A DNA stretch of 64,000 nt from Actinomadura sp. WMMA1423 (GCF_006547145.1 NZ_CP041244.1:8060001-8124000); one strand, 5' to 3'; shown: positions 25,135-34,148, counted from the stretch's first letter. The notes: generated by a model from the letters alone, not told the origin. Program-made: numbers and translations.

Positions 25135-26168
25135 GGCGGGTCGTGGTCGCGGGCGGGGTCGCCGTCGTCGTGGTGGTGGTCGGCGGGGCCCTTGTGTGGG
25201 ACCGGGACGGCAGCGAGGCGCAGGGGGCGCAGGCGCCGCTGGCGTCGGCGGTGGTGAGCCGGGGTGATCTCGTGGACACCGAGAAGGTGGACGGGAAGCT
25301 CACCTACGACGGCATACGGGACGTGTGGACGGGCGCGTCCGGTGTCGTGACCTGGGCGCCGGAGGAGGGGGCGACCGTCGAGCGCGGTAAGACGCTGCTC
25401 TCCGTCGCTGGCAAGCCTGTGACCTTGATGTACGGCGGCCGTCCCATGTACCGGACGCTGCGCGAGGGGGTTTCCGGCAAGGACGTCCGGCAGCTGGAGG
25501 AGAATCTGCGGGCCCTCGGGTACGGGGGTTTGACCGTGGACGACGAGTTCACCGGGGCGACGGCGGACGCCGTCGAGGAGTGGCAGGACGACCGGGGGCT
25601 GGACCAGACCGGCGTGGTCGACGCCGCCCAGGTCGTCTTCCTGAGCGGGGCCGTGCGGGTGCGGGAGGTCAAGGCGCCCGAGGGGAAGCGGACCGTCCAG
25701 GGGCAGCCGGTCCTGAGGGTCGCCGGGACGAGGCGGGTCGTGCACGTCGACCTCGACGCCGACAAGCAGGATCTGGCGAAGAAGGGCGCCGGGGTGACGG
25801 TGGAGCTGCCCGGCGGGACGACCGTGAAGGGGAAGATCAGCAAGGTCGGCGACGTGGCGGAGACGACCGGGTCGGGGCAGGACCAGAAGACCACGGTCGG
25901 CGTCGACATCTCCCTTGGGAAGGCCAAGACGGGACGGCTGGACGAGGCGCCCGTCAGCGTCGAGCTGGAGAGCGAGCGGCGCGAGGGCGTGCTGTCGGTG
26001 CCGGTCGAGGCGCTGCTGGCGCTGCGCGAGGGCGGCTTCGGCGTCGAGCTCGCCGACGGCTCCGGGCGCCTGCTGCCCGTGGAGGTCGGGGCGTTCGGCG
26101 GTGGACGGGTCGAGGTCTCCGGGAGCGGGCTCCGCGAGGGCATGAAGGTCGGGGTGCCCGCCGAATGA
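25131..26168 (+). CDS. Peptidoglycan-binding membrane-fusion (adaptor) protein
   Basis: 345 residues, GTG start overlapping the lipoprotein stop. One N-terminal membrane helix (residues 4-21) is followed by a HlyD/MacA-like split barrel region (VVTWAPEEGATVERGKTLLSV), an inserted peptidoglycan-binding domain (VSGKDVRQLEENLRALGYG, about 120-170), and a beta-barrel with VLRVAGTRRVVHVDLDADKQDL. In Gram-positive bacteria such proteins link an ABC exporter to the wall. It is coupled to the ATPase gene downstream (ATGA). It could be annotated as an efflux RND-type periplasmic adaptor, but no RND pump is present. Confidence 0.85.
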   Translation: MRRVVVAGGVAVVVVVVGGALVWDRDGSEAQGAQAPLASAVVSRGDLVDTEKVDGKLTYDGIRDVWTGASGVVTWAPEEGATVERGKTLLSVAGKPVTLMYGGRPMYRTLREGVSGKDVRQLEENLRALGYGGLTVDDEFTGATADAVEEWQDDRGLDQTGVVDAAQVVFLSGAVRVREVKAPEGKRTVQGQPVLRVAGTRRVVHVDLDADKQDLAKKGAGVTVELPGGTTVKGKISKVGDVAETTGSGQDQKTTVGVDISLGKAKTGRLDEAPVSVELESERREGVLSVPVEALLALREGGFGVELADGSGRLLPVEVGAFGGGRVEVSGSGLREGMKVGVPAE

Positions 26169-26875
26169 AGGGCTTCGACGACAGGGGCGCGAACATCGTG
26201 GAGCTGGCCGGGGTGGCCAAGGAGTACCCGGGCGGCGTCGCGGCCCTCCGGGGCGTCGATCTGGTGATCGAGCCGGGGGAGCGGGTGGCGATCGCCGGGC
26301 CGTCCGGGTCGGGCAAGTCGACGATGCTGCACATGATCGGGACGCTCGATCGGCCGACCCGGGGCAGCGTGCGGGTCGCCGGGCACGAGGTCGCCGACCT
26401 CGCGGACCGGGAGCTGTCGGCGCTGCGGGCCCGGCACATCGGGTTCGTGTTCCAGCAGTTCCACCTGGCCGCGGGGGTGAGCGCCCTCGACAACGTCGCC
26501 GACGGCCTGCTCTACGCCGGCGTCGGGCTGCGTGAGCGGCGCGAGCGGGCGCGGGCGGCGCTCGAACGCGTCGGGCTGGGGGAGCGGGCGGGGCACCGGC
26601 CGCACCAGCTGTCGGGCGGCGAGCAGCAGCGGGTCGCGGTCGCGCGGGCGGTCGTGGGCGAACCCGACCTGCTGCTCGCGGACGAGCCGACCGGCAACCT
26701 CGACTCCGCGGCGGGCGCCGGGGTGCTCGCCCTGCTGGACGAGCTGAACCGCGCCGGGACCACCGTCGTGGTCATCACGCATGACGCGGAGGTGGCCGCC
26801 CACGCGCCCCGGCGGGTCCGGATCCGGGACGGCGAGGTCGTCGCGGACGAGCGGGCGGAGGTGGGGAGCCGATGA
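26165..26875 (+). CDS. ABC transporter ATPase (MacB/LolD type)
   Basis: 236 residues. Walker A GPSGSGKST (about residues 48-56), Q-loop FVFQQFHL, signature LSGGEQQRVAVARA, Walker B LLLADEPTGNLDS and switch His VITHDAE are all intact. The LolD/MacB branch is indicated by the size and the TGNLDS extension. It powers the permease encoded next; start and stop overlap both neighbours by 4 bp, so the four genes are one transcriptional and translational unit. Confidence 0.95.
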   Translation: MKGFDDRGANIVELAGVAKEYPGGVAALRGVDLVIEPGERVAIAGPSGSGKSTMLHMIGTLDRPTRGSVRVAGHEVADLADRELSALRARHIGFVFQQFHLAAGVSALDNVADGLLYAGVGLRERRERARAALERVGLGERAGHRPHQLSGGEQQRVAVARAVVGEPDLLLADEPTGNLDSAAGAGVLALLDELNRAGTTVVVITHDAEVAAHAPRRVRIRDGEVVADERAEVGSR

Positions 26876-28053
26876 GGCCCGCGCGGCTCGGCGCGGGCGA
26901 CGTCCTGCGCGTGGGGCTCGGCGGGCTCCGGGCCCGGCCGACGCGGGTCGTGCTGTCGGCCCTCGGGATCGCGATCGGGATCGCCACGATGGTCGCCGTC
27001 ATCGGGATCTCCTCCTCCAGCAAGGAGGACCTCCTGCGGCGGATCGACAGGCTCGGCACCAACCTGCTGACGGCCAAGCCGGGCGACACCCTGTTCGGAG
27101 ACAAGGCGGAGCTGCCGGAGACGGCGCCGGAGATGGTGCGCAGGATCGGGCCGGTCACGGCGGTCGGCGCGACCGGGTCGGTGGACGCCACCGTCCGCCG
27201 CACCGACCGGATCCCGGAGGAGGTCACGCAGGGCATCGCCGTGCAGGCCGCCACGGGCGGGCTGCTCGGCACCCTGGACGTGGCGCCGGCGAGCGGGCGC
27301 CGGCTCGACGCGGCCACCGAGGGCCGTCCGGTCGTGGTGCTCGGCTCGGAGGCGGCGCGGCGGCTCGGCCTGGACCGGGCGGGCGGCCAGGTGTGGATCG
27401 GCGGCCGGTGGTTCGTCGTCCTCGGCGTGCTCCGGCCGGCGGAGCTCGCGCCGGAGATCGACCGCTCCGCCCTCGTCGGCTGGGACGCCGCGCGCCGGTA
27501 CCTCGGCTTCGACGGGCATCCCACGACGATCTACGAGCGCTCCGCCGACGCCTCGGTGGAGGGCGTCCGGGACGTCCTCGCCCGGACGGTCAATCCCGAG
27601 CGCCCCGAGGAGGTCGAGGTCAGCCGCCCCTCCGACGCTCTGGAGGCGCGGGCCGCGGCGTCCGGCGCGTTCACCGGGCTGCTGCTCGGGCTCGGCGCCG
27701 TCGCGCTGCTGGTCGGCGGGGTCGGGGTCGCCAACACGATGGTGATCTCGGTGCTGGAGCGGCGCCGCGAGATCGGGCTGCGCCGCTCGCTCGGCGCCAC
27801 CAGCGGCCAGATCCGCCTCCAGTTCGTCACCGAGTCGCTGCTGCTGTCGGCGTTCGGCGGCGGGGCCGGGGTCGTGCTCGGGGCGGCGGTGACGACCGGG
27901 TTCGCGCTGTGGAAGGGGTGGCCGCCGGTCGTGCCGGCGTGGGCGCTCGGCGGCGCGCTCGCCGCGACCCTGCTGATCGGGACGGTCGCGGGCCTGTACC
28001 CGGCGATGCGGGCGTCGCGGCTGCCGCCGACCGCGGCGCTGGCGACGGCGTGA
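26872..28053 (+). CDS. ABC transporter permease (MacB/FtsX type)
   Basis: 393 residues with the four-helix MacB architecture: helix 1 at about 27-48 (VVLSALGIAIGIATMVAVIGI), a large extracytoplasmic domain up to about residue 260, then three C-terminal helices with the FtsX core VANTMVISVLERRREIGLRRSLGA. These mechanotransmission exporters drive extracytoplasmic events or export peptides and drugs rather than import. No cognate two-component system is adjacent. It is the last gene of the operon. Confidence 0.93.
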   Translation: MRPARLGAGDVLRVGLGGLRARPTRVVLSALGIAIGIATMVAVIGISSSSKEDLLRRIDRLGTNLLTAKPGDTLFGDKAELPETAPEMVRRIGPVTAVGATGSVDATVRRTDRIPEEVTQGIAVQAATGGLLGTLDVAPASGRRLDAATEGRPVVVLGSEAARRLGLDRAGGQVWIGGRWFVVLGVLRPAELAPEIDRSALVGWDAARRYLGFDGHPTTIYERSADASVEGVRDVLARTVNPERPEEVEVSRPSDALEARAAASGAFTGLLLGLGAVALLVGGVGVANTMVISVLERRREIGLRRSLGATSGQIRLQFVTESLLLSAFGGGAGVVLGAAVTTGFALWKGWPPVVPAWALGGALAATLLIGTVAGLYPAMRASRLPPTAALATA

Positions 28054-28133
28054 GACTGGTCACGATCCGGCGGATCAGTGCATGATTGGGGCGGCGACGT
28101 CGATCCCACCCCCGGGGAGGTGCCTGATCCGCC

Positions 28134-28496
28134 ATGCCGGTGCCACGCCCGCTCCGCGAGCGCTGCAGGGAGTTCCTCGGGATCGACGGTGAGATCCGCT
28201 ACATCTTCCCCGCGATGACCTACGGCGGCGGCGCGGGCTTCATCTTCGTCGTCACCGGGGACCAGGTCGCGGTGATCTCCACCGGCTCGCTGAGCCGCAG
28301 CACCCCGAAGAGCGTCTGGGGCAGCTACCCGCGCGGCACGAGGATCGGGCCGGTGGAGACGGGCGTCGGCGCGTCGTTCGAGTTCGCGGGCGCGGTGTTC
28401 GAGCTGGACGACGAGTACGTCCCGGTGGTCAACGCGGCCGACGCGGAGATCTTCGCCCGCGACAGCCTGCCCCGCGACCCGCTGCCCGATCTGTGA
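28134..28496 (+). CDS. Conserved hypothetical protein
   Basis: 120 residues, ATG start with GGAGG about 13 bases upstream. Soluble, beta-rich-looking sequence (FIFVVTGDQVAVISTGSLSR, SFEFAGAVFELDDEYVPVVNAADAE) compatible with a small PH-like or lipocalin-like barrel, but I cannot assign a family. It ends 7 bp before the convergent iron permease gene. Confidence 0.65.
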   Translation: MPVPRPLRERCREFLGIDGEIRYIFPAMTYGGGAGFIFVVTGDQVAVISTGSLSRSTPKSVWGSYPRGTRIGPVETGVGASFEFAGAVFELDDEYVPVVNAADAEIFARDSLPRDPLPDL

Positions 28497-28503
28497 GCCG
28501 GCG

Positions 28504-29367
28504 TCAGGGCGTCGGCGCCGGCTCGGTGGTCTTGGCCGGGGCGGGCTTGGACGGCGACGGGCTGCGCAGGAACAGCACCATCACCGGCACCAGGTAGAGG
28601 GCCCACATGACCAGCTGAAGCCAGGTGATCTGCGGGGTGACGTTCAGGACGCCCTGGAAGACGGTCTGCATCCAGTCTCCCGCGTCGCCGAACTTGGCGA
28701 AGAAGGCGTGCGGCTCCAGCGCGACCGAGTGCAGGCCGGGGAACACCTCGGCCTCCTGGAGGTCGTGGAAGCCGTAGCCGAACACCCCGGCGGCGACGAC
28801 GATGAGCGCGGCGCCCGTCCAGGTGAAGAACCGCTTGAGGTTGATCTTGAGGCCGCCGCGGTAGAGCAGGTAGCCGAGCGCGACGGCGACGGCCAGGCCG
28901 AGGAACGCGCCGACGATCGGCTGGGTGGACCCTCCGGAGGAGTTGGAGATGTTCGTCCACAGGAACAGGGCGGTCTCCAGCCCCTCTCGGCCGACCGCCA
29001 GGAACGCGACGGCGGCGAGGGCGAGCGGCCCGACGTCGAGCGCGCCCTCCAGCCTGCCCTCCAGCTCGGCCTTCATGAACCGGGCGGTCTTGCGCATCCA
29101 GAAGACCATCCAGGTGACCAGCCCGACCGCGAGGATCGACAGGACGCCGCCGAACAGCTCCTGCGTCTTGAACTGCATCTCCGACGACGCGGCGCTCAGC
29201 GCCACCCCGAACCCGCACGCCAGGAGGACGGCGGCGCCGATCCCCGCCCAGACGGGCAGCAGGGCCCGGCGGTTGCCGGTCTTCACCAGGTACGCGATGA
29301 GGATGCTCACGACCAGGGCGGCCTCGAGCCCCTCGCGCAGGCCGATGAGGAAGTTGCCCAGCAGCAT
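28504..29367 (-). CDS. efeU: FTR1/EfeU-family iron permease
   Basis: 287 residues, seven membrane segments. The two REGLE iron-transit motifs are present (LREGLEAAL at residues 10-18 and VGREGLETALF near 128), as required for Fe transport in EfeU/Ftr1. The C-terminus ends in a Pro/Ala/Thr-rich tail. Normally EfeU works with EfeO and EfeB; neither is in the window, so this is an orphan permease. GAGGAG serves the ATG. An IdeR/DtxR-type iron box lies 33-51 bp upstream, implying repression when iron is plentiful. Confidence 0.93.
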   Translation of the reverse strand: MLLGNFLIGLREGLEAALVVSILIAYLVKTGNRRALLPVWAGIGAAVLLACGFGVALSAASSEMQFKTQELFGGVLSILAVGLVTWMVFWMRKTARFMKAELEGRLEGALDVGPLALAAVAFLAVGREGLETALFLWTNISNSSGGSTQPIVGAFLGLAVAVALGYLLYRGGLKINLKRFFTWTGAALIVVAAGVFGYGFHDLQEAEVFPGLHSVALEPHAFFAKFGDAGDWMQTVFQGVLNVTPQITWLQLVMWALYLVPVMVLFLRSPSPSKPAPAKTTEPAPTP

Positions 29368-29399
29368 CGACGCACTCCTCGGGGGATCACACGGGTGTT

Positions 29400-29418
29400 T
29401 TAGGCAAAGCTAACCTAA
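29400..29418. promoter_or_regulatory. IdeR/DtxR-type iron box
   Basis: TTAGGCAAAGCTAACCTAA matches the 19-bp DtxR/IdeR operator pattern (TTAGGTTAGSCTAACCTAA) at most positions, including both outer TTAGG and CCTAA half-sites. Its place just upstream of the iron permease start makes iron-dependent repression the natural reading. Confidence 0.85.
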
Positions 29419-29458
29419 GCCAGTGTGTGCCTCGCGGGCGCCCCCGTGCAAGTTCTCC

Positions 29459-30856
29459 CTAAAGCTCGCCCTTGCTCTCGAGCCGGAGGAACGCCTTGGC
29501 GATCGGCCGGGCGGTGAGCTCGACCTGCCAGCCGCGGGCGCCGAGGCCGCGCAGGACCGCGCCGATAGCCGAGGCCGACGACTCCTCCGGGGGCGTCCAG
29601 GCCAGCCGGCGGACGTAGTCGGGCTGCACGAGGTTCTCCGAGGGCATCGAGTGCTCGTCGGCGAGCGCCGCGACGATGGCACGGGCGGCGGTGAGCCGCT
29701 TTGCGGCCTCGGGGTCGCGGTCGGCCCAGCGGTGCGCGGGCGGCGGGCCGTCTCCGGGCAGGTTGGACTCCGGCAGCGCGCGCTCGCCGAGCTCGCGGGC
29801 GCGGGCGACGGCGCGCAGCCACGCCGACTGGTGCCGGCGGGCGCCGCGGCCCCGCATGGTCGGCAGGGCCTGCAGCTCGGCCGGGGTCTTCGGGGCCTTC
29901 TGCGCCAGCTCGATGATCGCCGCGTCCTGGAGCACCCGGCCGGGGGACAGGTCCCGCTCCTGGGCGATCTTGTCGCGCGCCTCCCAGACCTCGCGGACGG
30001 TGGCGAGCGCCCGCCGGTTGCGCACCCGGTGGATGCCGGACGTGCGGCGCCACGGGTCGGGGCGCGGCGGCTTCGGCGGCGTGGACAGGATGGCGGCGAA
30101 CTCCTCCATCGCCCACTCCAGCTTGCCCGTCGCCTCCAGCTCGGCCTGGAGTGCGTCGCGCAGCTCGACCAGGAGCTCGACGTCCAGGGCGGCGTAGCGC
30201 AGCCAGTCGTCGGGGAGGGGGCGGGTCGACCAGTCGGCCGCCGAGTAGCCCTTCTCCAGCACGAAGCCGAGCACGTTCTCGACCATCGAGCCGAGCCCGA
30301 CCCGCGGGTAGCCGAGCAGGCGCCCGGCCAGCTCGGTGTCGAACAGCCGGCGCGGCACGAGGCCGACCTCGGCCAGGCACGGCAGGTCCTGGTTGGCGGC
30401 GTGCAGCACCATCTCGGTGTCGGCGAGAGCGGCGTCCAGCGCGGAGAGGTCGGGGAGCGCCACAGGGTCGATGAGCGCGGTGCCGGCGCCGGCGCGGCGC
30501 ATCTGGATCAGGTAGGCGCGCTGCCCGTAGCGGTAGCCGGAGGCGCGCTCGGCGTCGACCGCGACCGGTCCGGTGCCCGCGGCGAACGCCGCGATGACGC
30601 GTTCCAGGTCGGCGTCGGTGGTGAGCACCGGCGGGACGCCCTCGCGCGGCTCCAGCAGCGGGACGGCGGGAGGACCGGTGTCGGCCTCCGAACCCGCCGT
30701 GCCGGGCTCGGGCCCGGCCGCGCCGGGAAGGCTCCCGGCAGGGGTCGCCGCCGTCTTCTCCGCACCGCCCCGCTCGGGGCCGGTCGCGCGCGTCTCGGAC
30801 ACTCCCACTTCTTCCGTGTTCTCCCCCGCCGCCTCGGTTTCGGACGCTGTGCTCAC
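29459..30856 (-). CDS. rnd: Ribonuclease D (3'-5' exonuclease with HRDC domain)
   Basis: 465 residues. The first 70 are a low-complexity Glu/Ala/Gly/Pro leader typical of actinomycete versions. The DEDDy exonuclease follows: Exo I DAERASGYRYG, Exo II AANQDLPCL, Exo III YAALDVELL. Then comes an HRDC domain (about 280-360) and a C-terminal actinobacterial extension. It trims 3' ends of tRNA and other stable RNAs. The neighbourhood with DUF3000 and hemE is conserved in actinomycetes. Confidence 0.93.
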   Translation of the reverse strand: MSTASETEAAGENTEEVGVSETRATGPERGGAEKTAATPAGSLPGAAGPEPGTAGSEADTGPPAVPLLEPREGVPPVLTTDADLERVIAAFAAGTGPVAVDAERASGYRYGQRAYLIQMRRAGAGTALIDPVALPDLSALDAALADTEMVLHAANQDLPCLAEVGLVPRRLFDTELAGRLLGYPRVGLGSMVENVLGFVLEKGYSAADWSTRPLPDDWLRYAALDVELLVELRDALQAELEATGKLEWAMEEFAAILSTPPKPPRPDPWRRTSGIHRVRNRRALATVREVWEARDKIAQERDLSPGRVLQDAAIIELAQKAPKTPAELQALPTMRGRGARRHQSAWLRAVARARELGERALPESNLPGDGPPPAHRWADRDPEAAKRLTAARAIVAALADEHSMPSENLVQPDYVRRLAWTPPEESSASAIGAVLRGLGARGWQVELTARPIAKAFLRLESKGEL

Positions 30857-30875
30857 GCCCCCTACCGTACGTCGC

Positions 30876-31442
30876 TCAGCCGCCCCCGCCGCCCGGCCGG
30901 TCCGGCAGCGCGGCGACGCCGGTCGGCGGCAGGCCCGCCGTGGTGCACATCACCTCGCACCACGCCAGCACGTGACCGGCGAGATCCTCGCCCGTGGGCG
31001 ACCACGAGGCGCGCAGCTCCAGCTCCGTGGTGGACGGCTCGTCGCGCTTGTCGCCGAAGCTCTCCGACACCGCGCGCGTGATCGTCCCGGACACCGCGGC
31101 GTAGCCGGCGGGCTCCAGGGCCTCGAGCAGCCAGTCCCACGCGACGGAGCCGATCAGCTCGTCGGCGGCGATCTCGGGCTCCAGGTCGGCGCGGATGTAG
31201 GCGACGACGCGGAAGCCGTTGGTCCAGCCGGGGCGGCCCTCGGGGTCGTAGAGCACGATGAGGCGGCCCGTGGCGATCTCGGTGTCGTCGTCGCGGTAGA
31301 CGCTGCCGGACATGGCCGCCGCGTACGGCGCGAGGCTCTGCGGGGCGGGCATGTCCTCCAGGTCGAGCTCCGGCCGGAGCGTGGGCCCGTCGAGGATCTC
31401 GCGCAGCGTGTCGACGGCCCGCTGGAAGGCAGGTGGGTTCAT
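30876..31442 (-). CDS. DUF3000 domain-containing protein
   Basis: 188 residues from ATG 31442. The sequence FQRAVDTLREI, RPELDLEDMPAPQSLAPYAAA and ATGRLIVLYDPEGRPGW is the actinobacteria-specific DUF3000 family, of unknown function and almost always found between rnd and hemE, as here. It ends in a Gly run (PGGGGG). Soluble, no signal peptide. Confidence 0.9.
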   Translation of the reverse strand: MNPPAFQRAVDTLREILDGPTLRPELDLEDMPAPQSLAPYAAAMSGSVYRDDDTEIATGRLIVLYDPEGRPGWTNGFRVVAYIRADLEPEIAADELIGSVAWDWLLEALEPAGYAAVSGTITRAVSESFGDKRDEPSTTELELRASWSPTGEDLAGHVLAWCEVMCTTAGLPPTGVAALPDRPGGGGG

Positions 31443-31593
31443 GGGCAGACCGGCCTGATCGCGGGAGTGTGACGGGTCGCGGGGGGCGGGCTCGGTTCGG
31501 TACTGGTGGGACGGACCGCCGCGGGACGCGACGGGAGGGCGCGGAGGGGACACAGGCACGGCACAGGTGGTTTCGTCTCGGGGGCCGGGGCGG

Positions 31594-31803
31594 TCAGGCC
31601 ACGGCCCGCGCGGTGGCGGCGCGGCCGCGCGCCGGGGCGGTCTCGGAGGCCCGGCCGGGGACCGGGGCGGCCACGGGCGGCGGGTCGACCAGGACGGCGG
31701 AGCCGCAGTCGACGCAGCCCCACTCGGGGCACTCCTCGCCGTGGCCGTCCTCACACGGCGGCTGCTCGAACTCGCGTTCATCACCGCAGGTGAAGCAGTA
31801 CAA
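31594..31803 (-). CDS. Small zinc-ribbon protein
   Basis: 69 residues. The start is a TTG at 31803, chosen because GGAGG lies 7-8 bases upstream; the frame is open further, but without an RBS. Cys residues are in CFTCGDE, QPPCEDG, EECPEWGCVDCG, enough for a zinc ribbon or rubredoxin-like knuckle. The C-terminal third is Pro/Ala/Arg-rich and disordered-looking. It sits between DUF3000 and hemE, on the strand opposite hemE. Possible nucleic-acid binding or metal buffering cannot be distinguished. Confidence 0.6.
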   Translation of the reverse strand: MYCFTCGDEREFEQPPCEDGHGEECPEWGCVDCGSAVLVDPPPVAAPVPGRASETAPARGRAATARAVA

Positions 31804-31951
31804 GGGGGAACCTCCCTCGGCTATGACACGCATCACGTTCGCATGCGCCGGTGACAGAATGCGGGACTTCGCTCGGCGTGTCCGGAAGTTCGTTCCACCT
31901 CACGTGCCACTCCAGTGCTCCCGCATCCGCTTTTCGTGGGACCATCGCAGC

Positions 31952-33046
31952 GTGACCGCTGACGCCGCCTATCCGAACGACCACCCCGCGCGCACGGCCG
32001 GCCACGGCGGCCTCGCCGAGAGCCCCTTCCTGCTGGCCTGCCGCCGGCGGCCCGTCCCGCACACGCCCGTGTGGTTCATGCGCCAGGCGGGACGCTCCCT
32101 GCCGGAGTACCTGCGGCTCCGCGAGGGCGTCCCGATGCTGGAGTCGTGCACCCGCCCGGAGATGGTCGTGGAGATCACGATGCAGCCGGTGCGCCGGTAC
32201 ACCGTGGACGCCGCGATCTTCTACAGCGACATCATGGTGCCGCTGCGGGCCGTCGGCGTCGACCTCGACATCAAGCCCGGCATCGGGCCGGTCATCGCCG
32301 ATCCGATCCGGAGCGCGGCGGATCTGGACGTCCTGCGCCCTCTCGTTCCCGACGACGTCCCGTACGTGACCGAGGCCGTCGAGGGCCTGGTCGGCGAGCT
32401 GGGCGGCACGCCGCTGATCGGGTTCGCGGGGGGCCCGTTCACGCTCGCCTCGTACCTGATCGAGGGCGGGCCGTCCAAGAACCAGGAGCGCACCAAGGCG
32501 ATCATGTACGGCGAGCCTGAGCTGTGGTCCCGGCTCATGGAGCGGCTGGCCGATCTCACGATCGCGTTCCTGAAGGTGCAGATCGCGGCCGGCGCGAGCG
32601 CCGTGCAGGTCTTCGACTCCTGGGTCGGCTCGGTCGCCGCGCAGGACTACCGCGAGTCCGTCCTGCCGCACGCCCGCCGCATCTTCGCCGAGATCGAGCC
32701 GCTCGGCGTCCCGCGCATCCACTTCGGCGTCGGGACGGGCGAGCTGCTCGGCCTGATGGGCGAGGCCGGGGCCGACGTCGTCGGCGTCGACTGGCGGGTG
32801 CCGCTCGACGAGGCCGTCGGCCGCGTCGAGCCGGGCAAGGCCCTGCAGGGCAACCTCGACCCGGCGGTCCTCTTCGCGCCGTGGGAGACCGTGGAGCGCC
32901 GGGCCCGCGACGTGCTGACCCGCGGCCGCACGGCCGAGGGGCACATCTTCAACCTGGGCCACGGGGTCCTGCCGTCCATCGACCCGGACGTGCTGGCCCG
33001 CCTCGCGGACCTCGTCCACGAGGCGAGCACCGAGGACCCGCGCTAG
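31952..33046 (+). CDS. hemE: Uroporphyrinogen decarboxylase
   Basis: 364 residues from a GTG at 31952, the normal length. It converts uroporphyrinogen III to coproporphyrinogen III. The N-terminal signature PVWFMRQAGRSLPEY (Arg residues binding substrate carboxylates) and the catalytic Asp region AAIFYSDIMVPL are intact, as are GFAGGPFTLASYLIEGG and the C-terminal GHGVLPSIDPD. The product feeds hemY and hemQ, encoded 2.3 kb downstream on the same strand. Confidence 0.97.
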   Translation: MTADAAYPNDHPARTAGHGGLAESPFLLACRRRPVPHTPVWFMRQAGRSLPEYLRLREGVPMLESCTRPEMVVEITMQPVRRYTVDAAIFYSDIMVPLRAVGVDLDIKPGIGPVIADPIRSAADLDVLRPLVPDDVPYVTEAVEGLVGELGGTPLIGFAGGPFTLASYLIEGGPSKNQERTKAIMYGEPELWSRLMERLADLTIAFLKVQIAAGASAVQVFDSWVGSVAAQDYRESVLPHARRIFAEIEPLGVPRIHFGVGTGELLGLMGEAGADVVGVDWRVPLDEAVGRVEPGKALQGNLDPAVLFAPWETVERRARDVLTRGRTAEGHIFNLGHGVLPSIDPDVLARLADLVHEASTEDPR

Positions 33047-34071
33047 GCGGGCGGCCGCGGCCCCTGCGGGGGCTCCTTCGTGGATCCCTCGCCGGCGCAG
33101 ACGGCGGCCTTGGCGTCCTGCGGCTCGGGCGCCTTCTCCTGCTCGGGCGCCTTCTCCTGCTCGGGCCCGGAACCGTCCGCGCCGTCCGCGGAGCGGGCGA
33201 GCCGCCGGCGCCGCAGGGCCAGCACCGGGAGCCCGATCACGGCGGCCGCCACGAGGAACGGCAGCAGCCAGCCCAGCACGGCGGCGACCCCGCCGACGAA
33301 GGCGGTGAACGCGTGCCAGCCGCTCCGCAGCCCGCCGACGAAACCGCCGCGCGAGTCGTCCTTCTTCACGGGCGGCGCGCCCTTGGTCACGAGGGTCACC
33401 GTCACGGTCGCGAACCGCGTGCGGTGGGAGAGCGACTTCTGGCGCGCCTGGAGCGCCTCCAGGTCGGCCTCCCGCTGGGAGATCTCCTGCTCGATGCTCA
33501 TGATCTCGCCGACGGACTTCGCCCGGTCGAGCAGCTTGCGGAACGTCTCCAGCGCGGCCTTCGCGGACCGCACCCGCGAGTCGACGTCGGCGACCTCGCC
33601 GGTGACGTCCTCGGTCTGCTGGCTGAGCGAGAGCTTGGTGCCGAGCTCCGCGCCGAGCCGGCCCAGCACCTCGGCGTACCGCTCACTCGGGATCTTGAGT
33701 GAGACCTCCGAGCGGGCCGGGTCGCTCGACGTCGACTCCCGTTCGACGTAGCCGCCGGCCGCGGTGACCATCTGCTTGGCCTTGGCGGCGGCGGCCTCCA
33801 CGTCCCCGGCTCTGACCCGCAGGTCGGCGGTGTAGACGACCTCGCGCCCGGTCGGCAGCGGCGCCTGCGTCCGCTCCCCGCCCCCGCCCTGCGGGGCGAC
33901 CTCGGCGCCCTCCGCGCGCTTGGCGCCGGACGGGAGGGCCGGGGCCGTGGCCACGCCCCGCGCCGCGGAGTCCGACGCTCCGGAGGAGTGGTCACCGCCC
34001 CCGCAGGCGGCCACGATCCCGGCCATGGGCAGGACGACCAGCGCGCAGGTGATGCTCCTGACGATCCGCAT
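33043..34071 (-). CDS. DUF4349 domain-containing lipoprotein
   Basis: 342 residues. Lipobox GIVAACGGG (Cys about 23), then a low-complexity linker, then a DUF4349 domain with YTADLRVRAGDVEAAAAKA, GGYVERES and a long coiled coil (about 165-215). One C-terminal membrane helix at about 255-280 leaves a cytoplasmic tail that contains a short EQEKAP tandem repeat. So the protein is likely tethered at both ends. Function unknown. The stop shares CTAG with hemE (33043-33046). Confidence 0.82.
   Translation of the reverse strand: MRIVRSITCALVVLPMAGIVAACGGGDHSSGASDSAARGVATAPALPSGAKRAEGAEVAPQGGGGERTQAPLPTGREVVYTADLRVRAGDVEAAAAKAKQMVTAAGGYVERESTSSDPARSEVSLKIPSERYAEVLGRLGAELGTKLSLSQQTEDVTGEVADVDSRVRSAKAALETFRKLLDRAKSVGEIMSIEQEISQREADLEALQARQKSLSHRTRFATVTVTLVTKGAPPVKKDDSRGGFVGGLRSGWHAFTAFVGGVAAVLGWLLPFLVAAAVIGLPVLALRRRRLARSADGADGSGPEQEKAPEQEKAPEPQDAKAAVCAGEGSTKEPPQGPRPPA
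33124..33159. repeat. 18-bp tandem repeat inside the DUF4349 gene
   Basis: Two exact 18-bp copies of CTCGGGCGCCTTCTCCTG encode EQEKAP repeats in the C-terminal tail. The unit is a multiple of three, so copy-number change would keep frame. Confidence 0.75.
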
Positions 34072-34148
34072 GAGGCTTGGACGATGTGCCGGATATCACC
34101 GTTCCTCGGGACGGATCGCGATCCGGGCACGAAGCGGGCACGTCCCGA

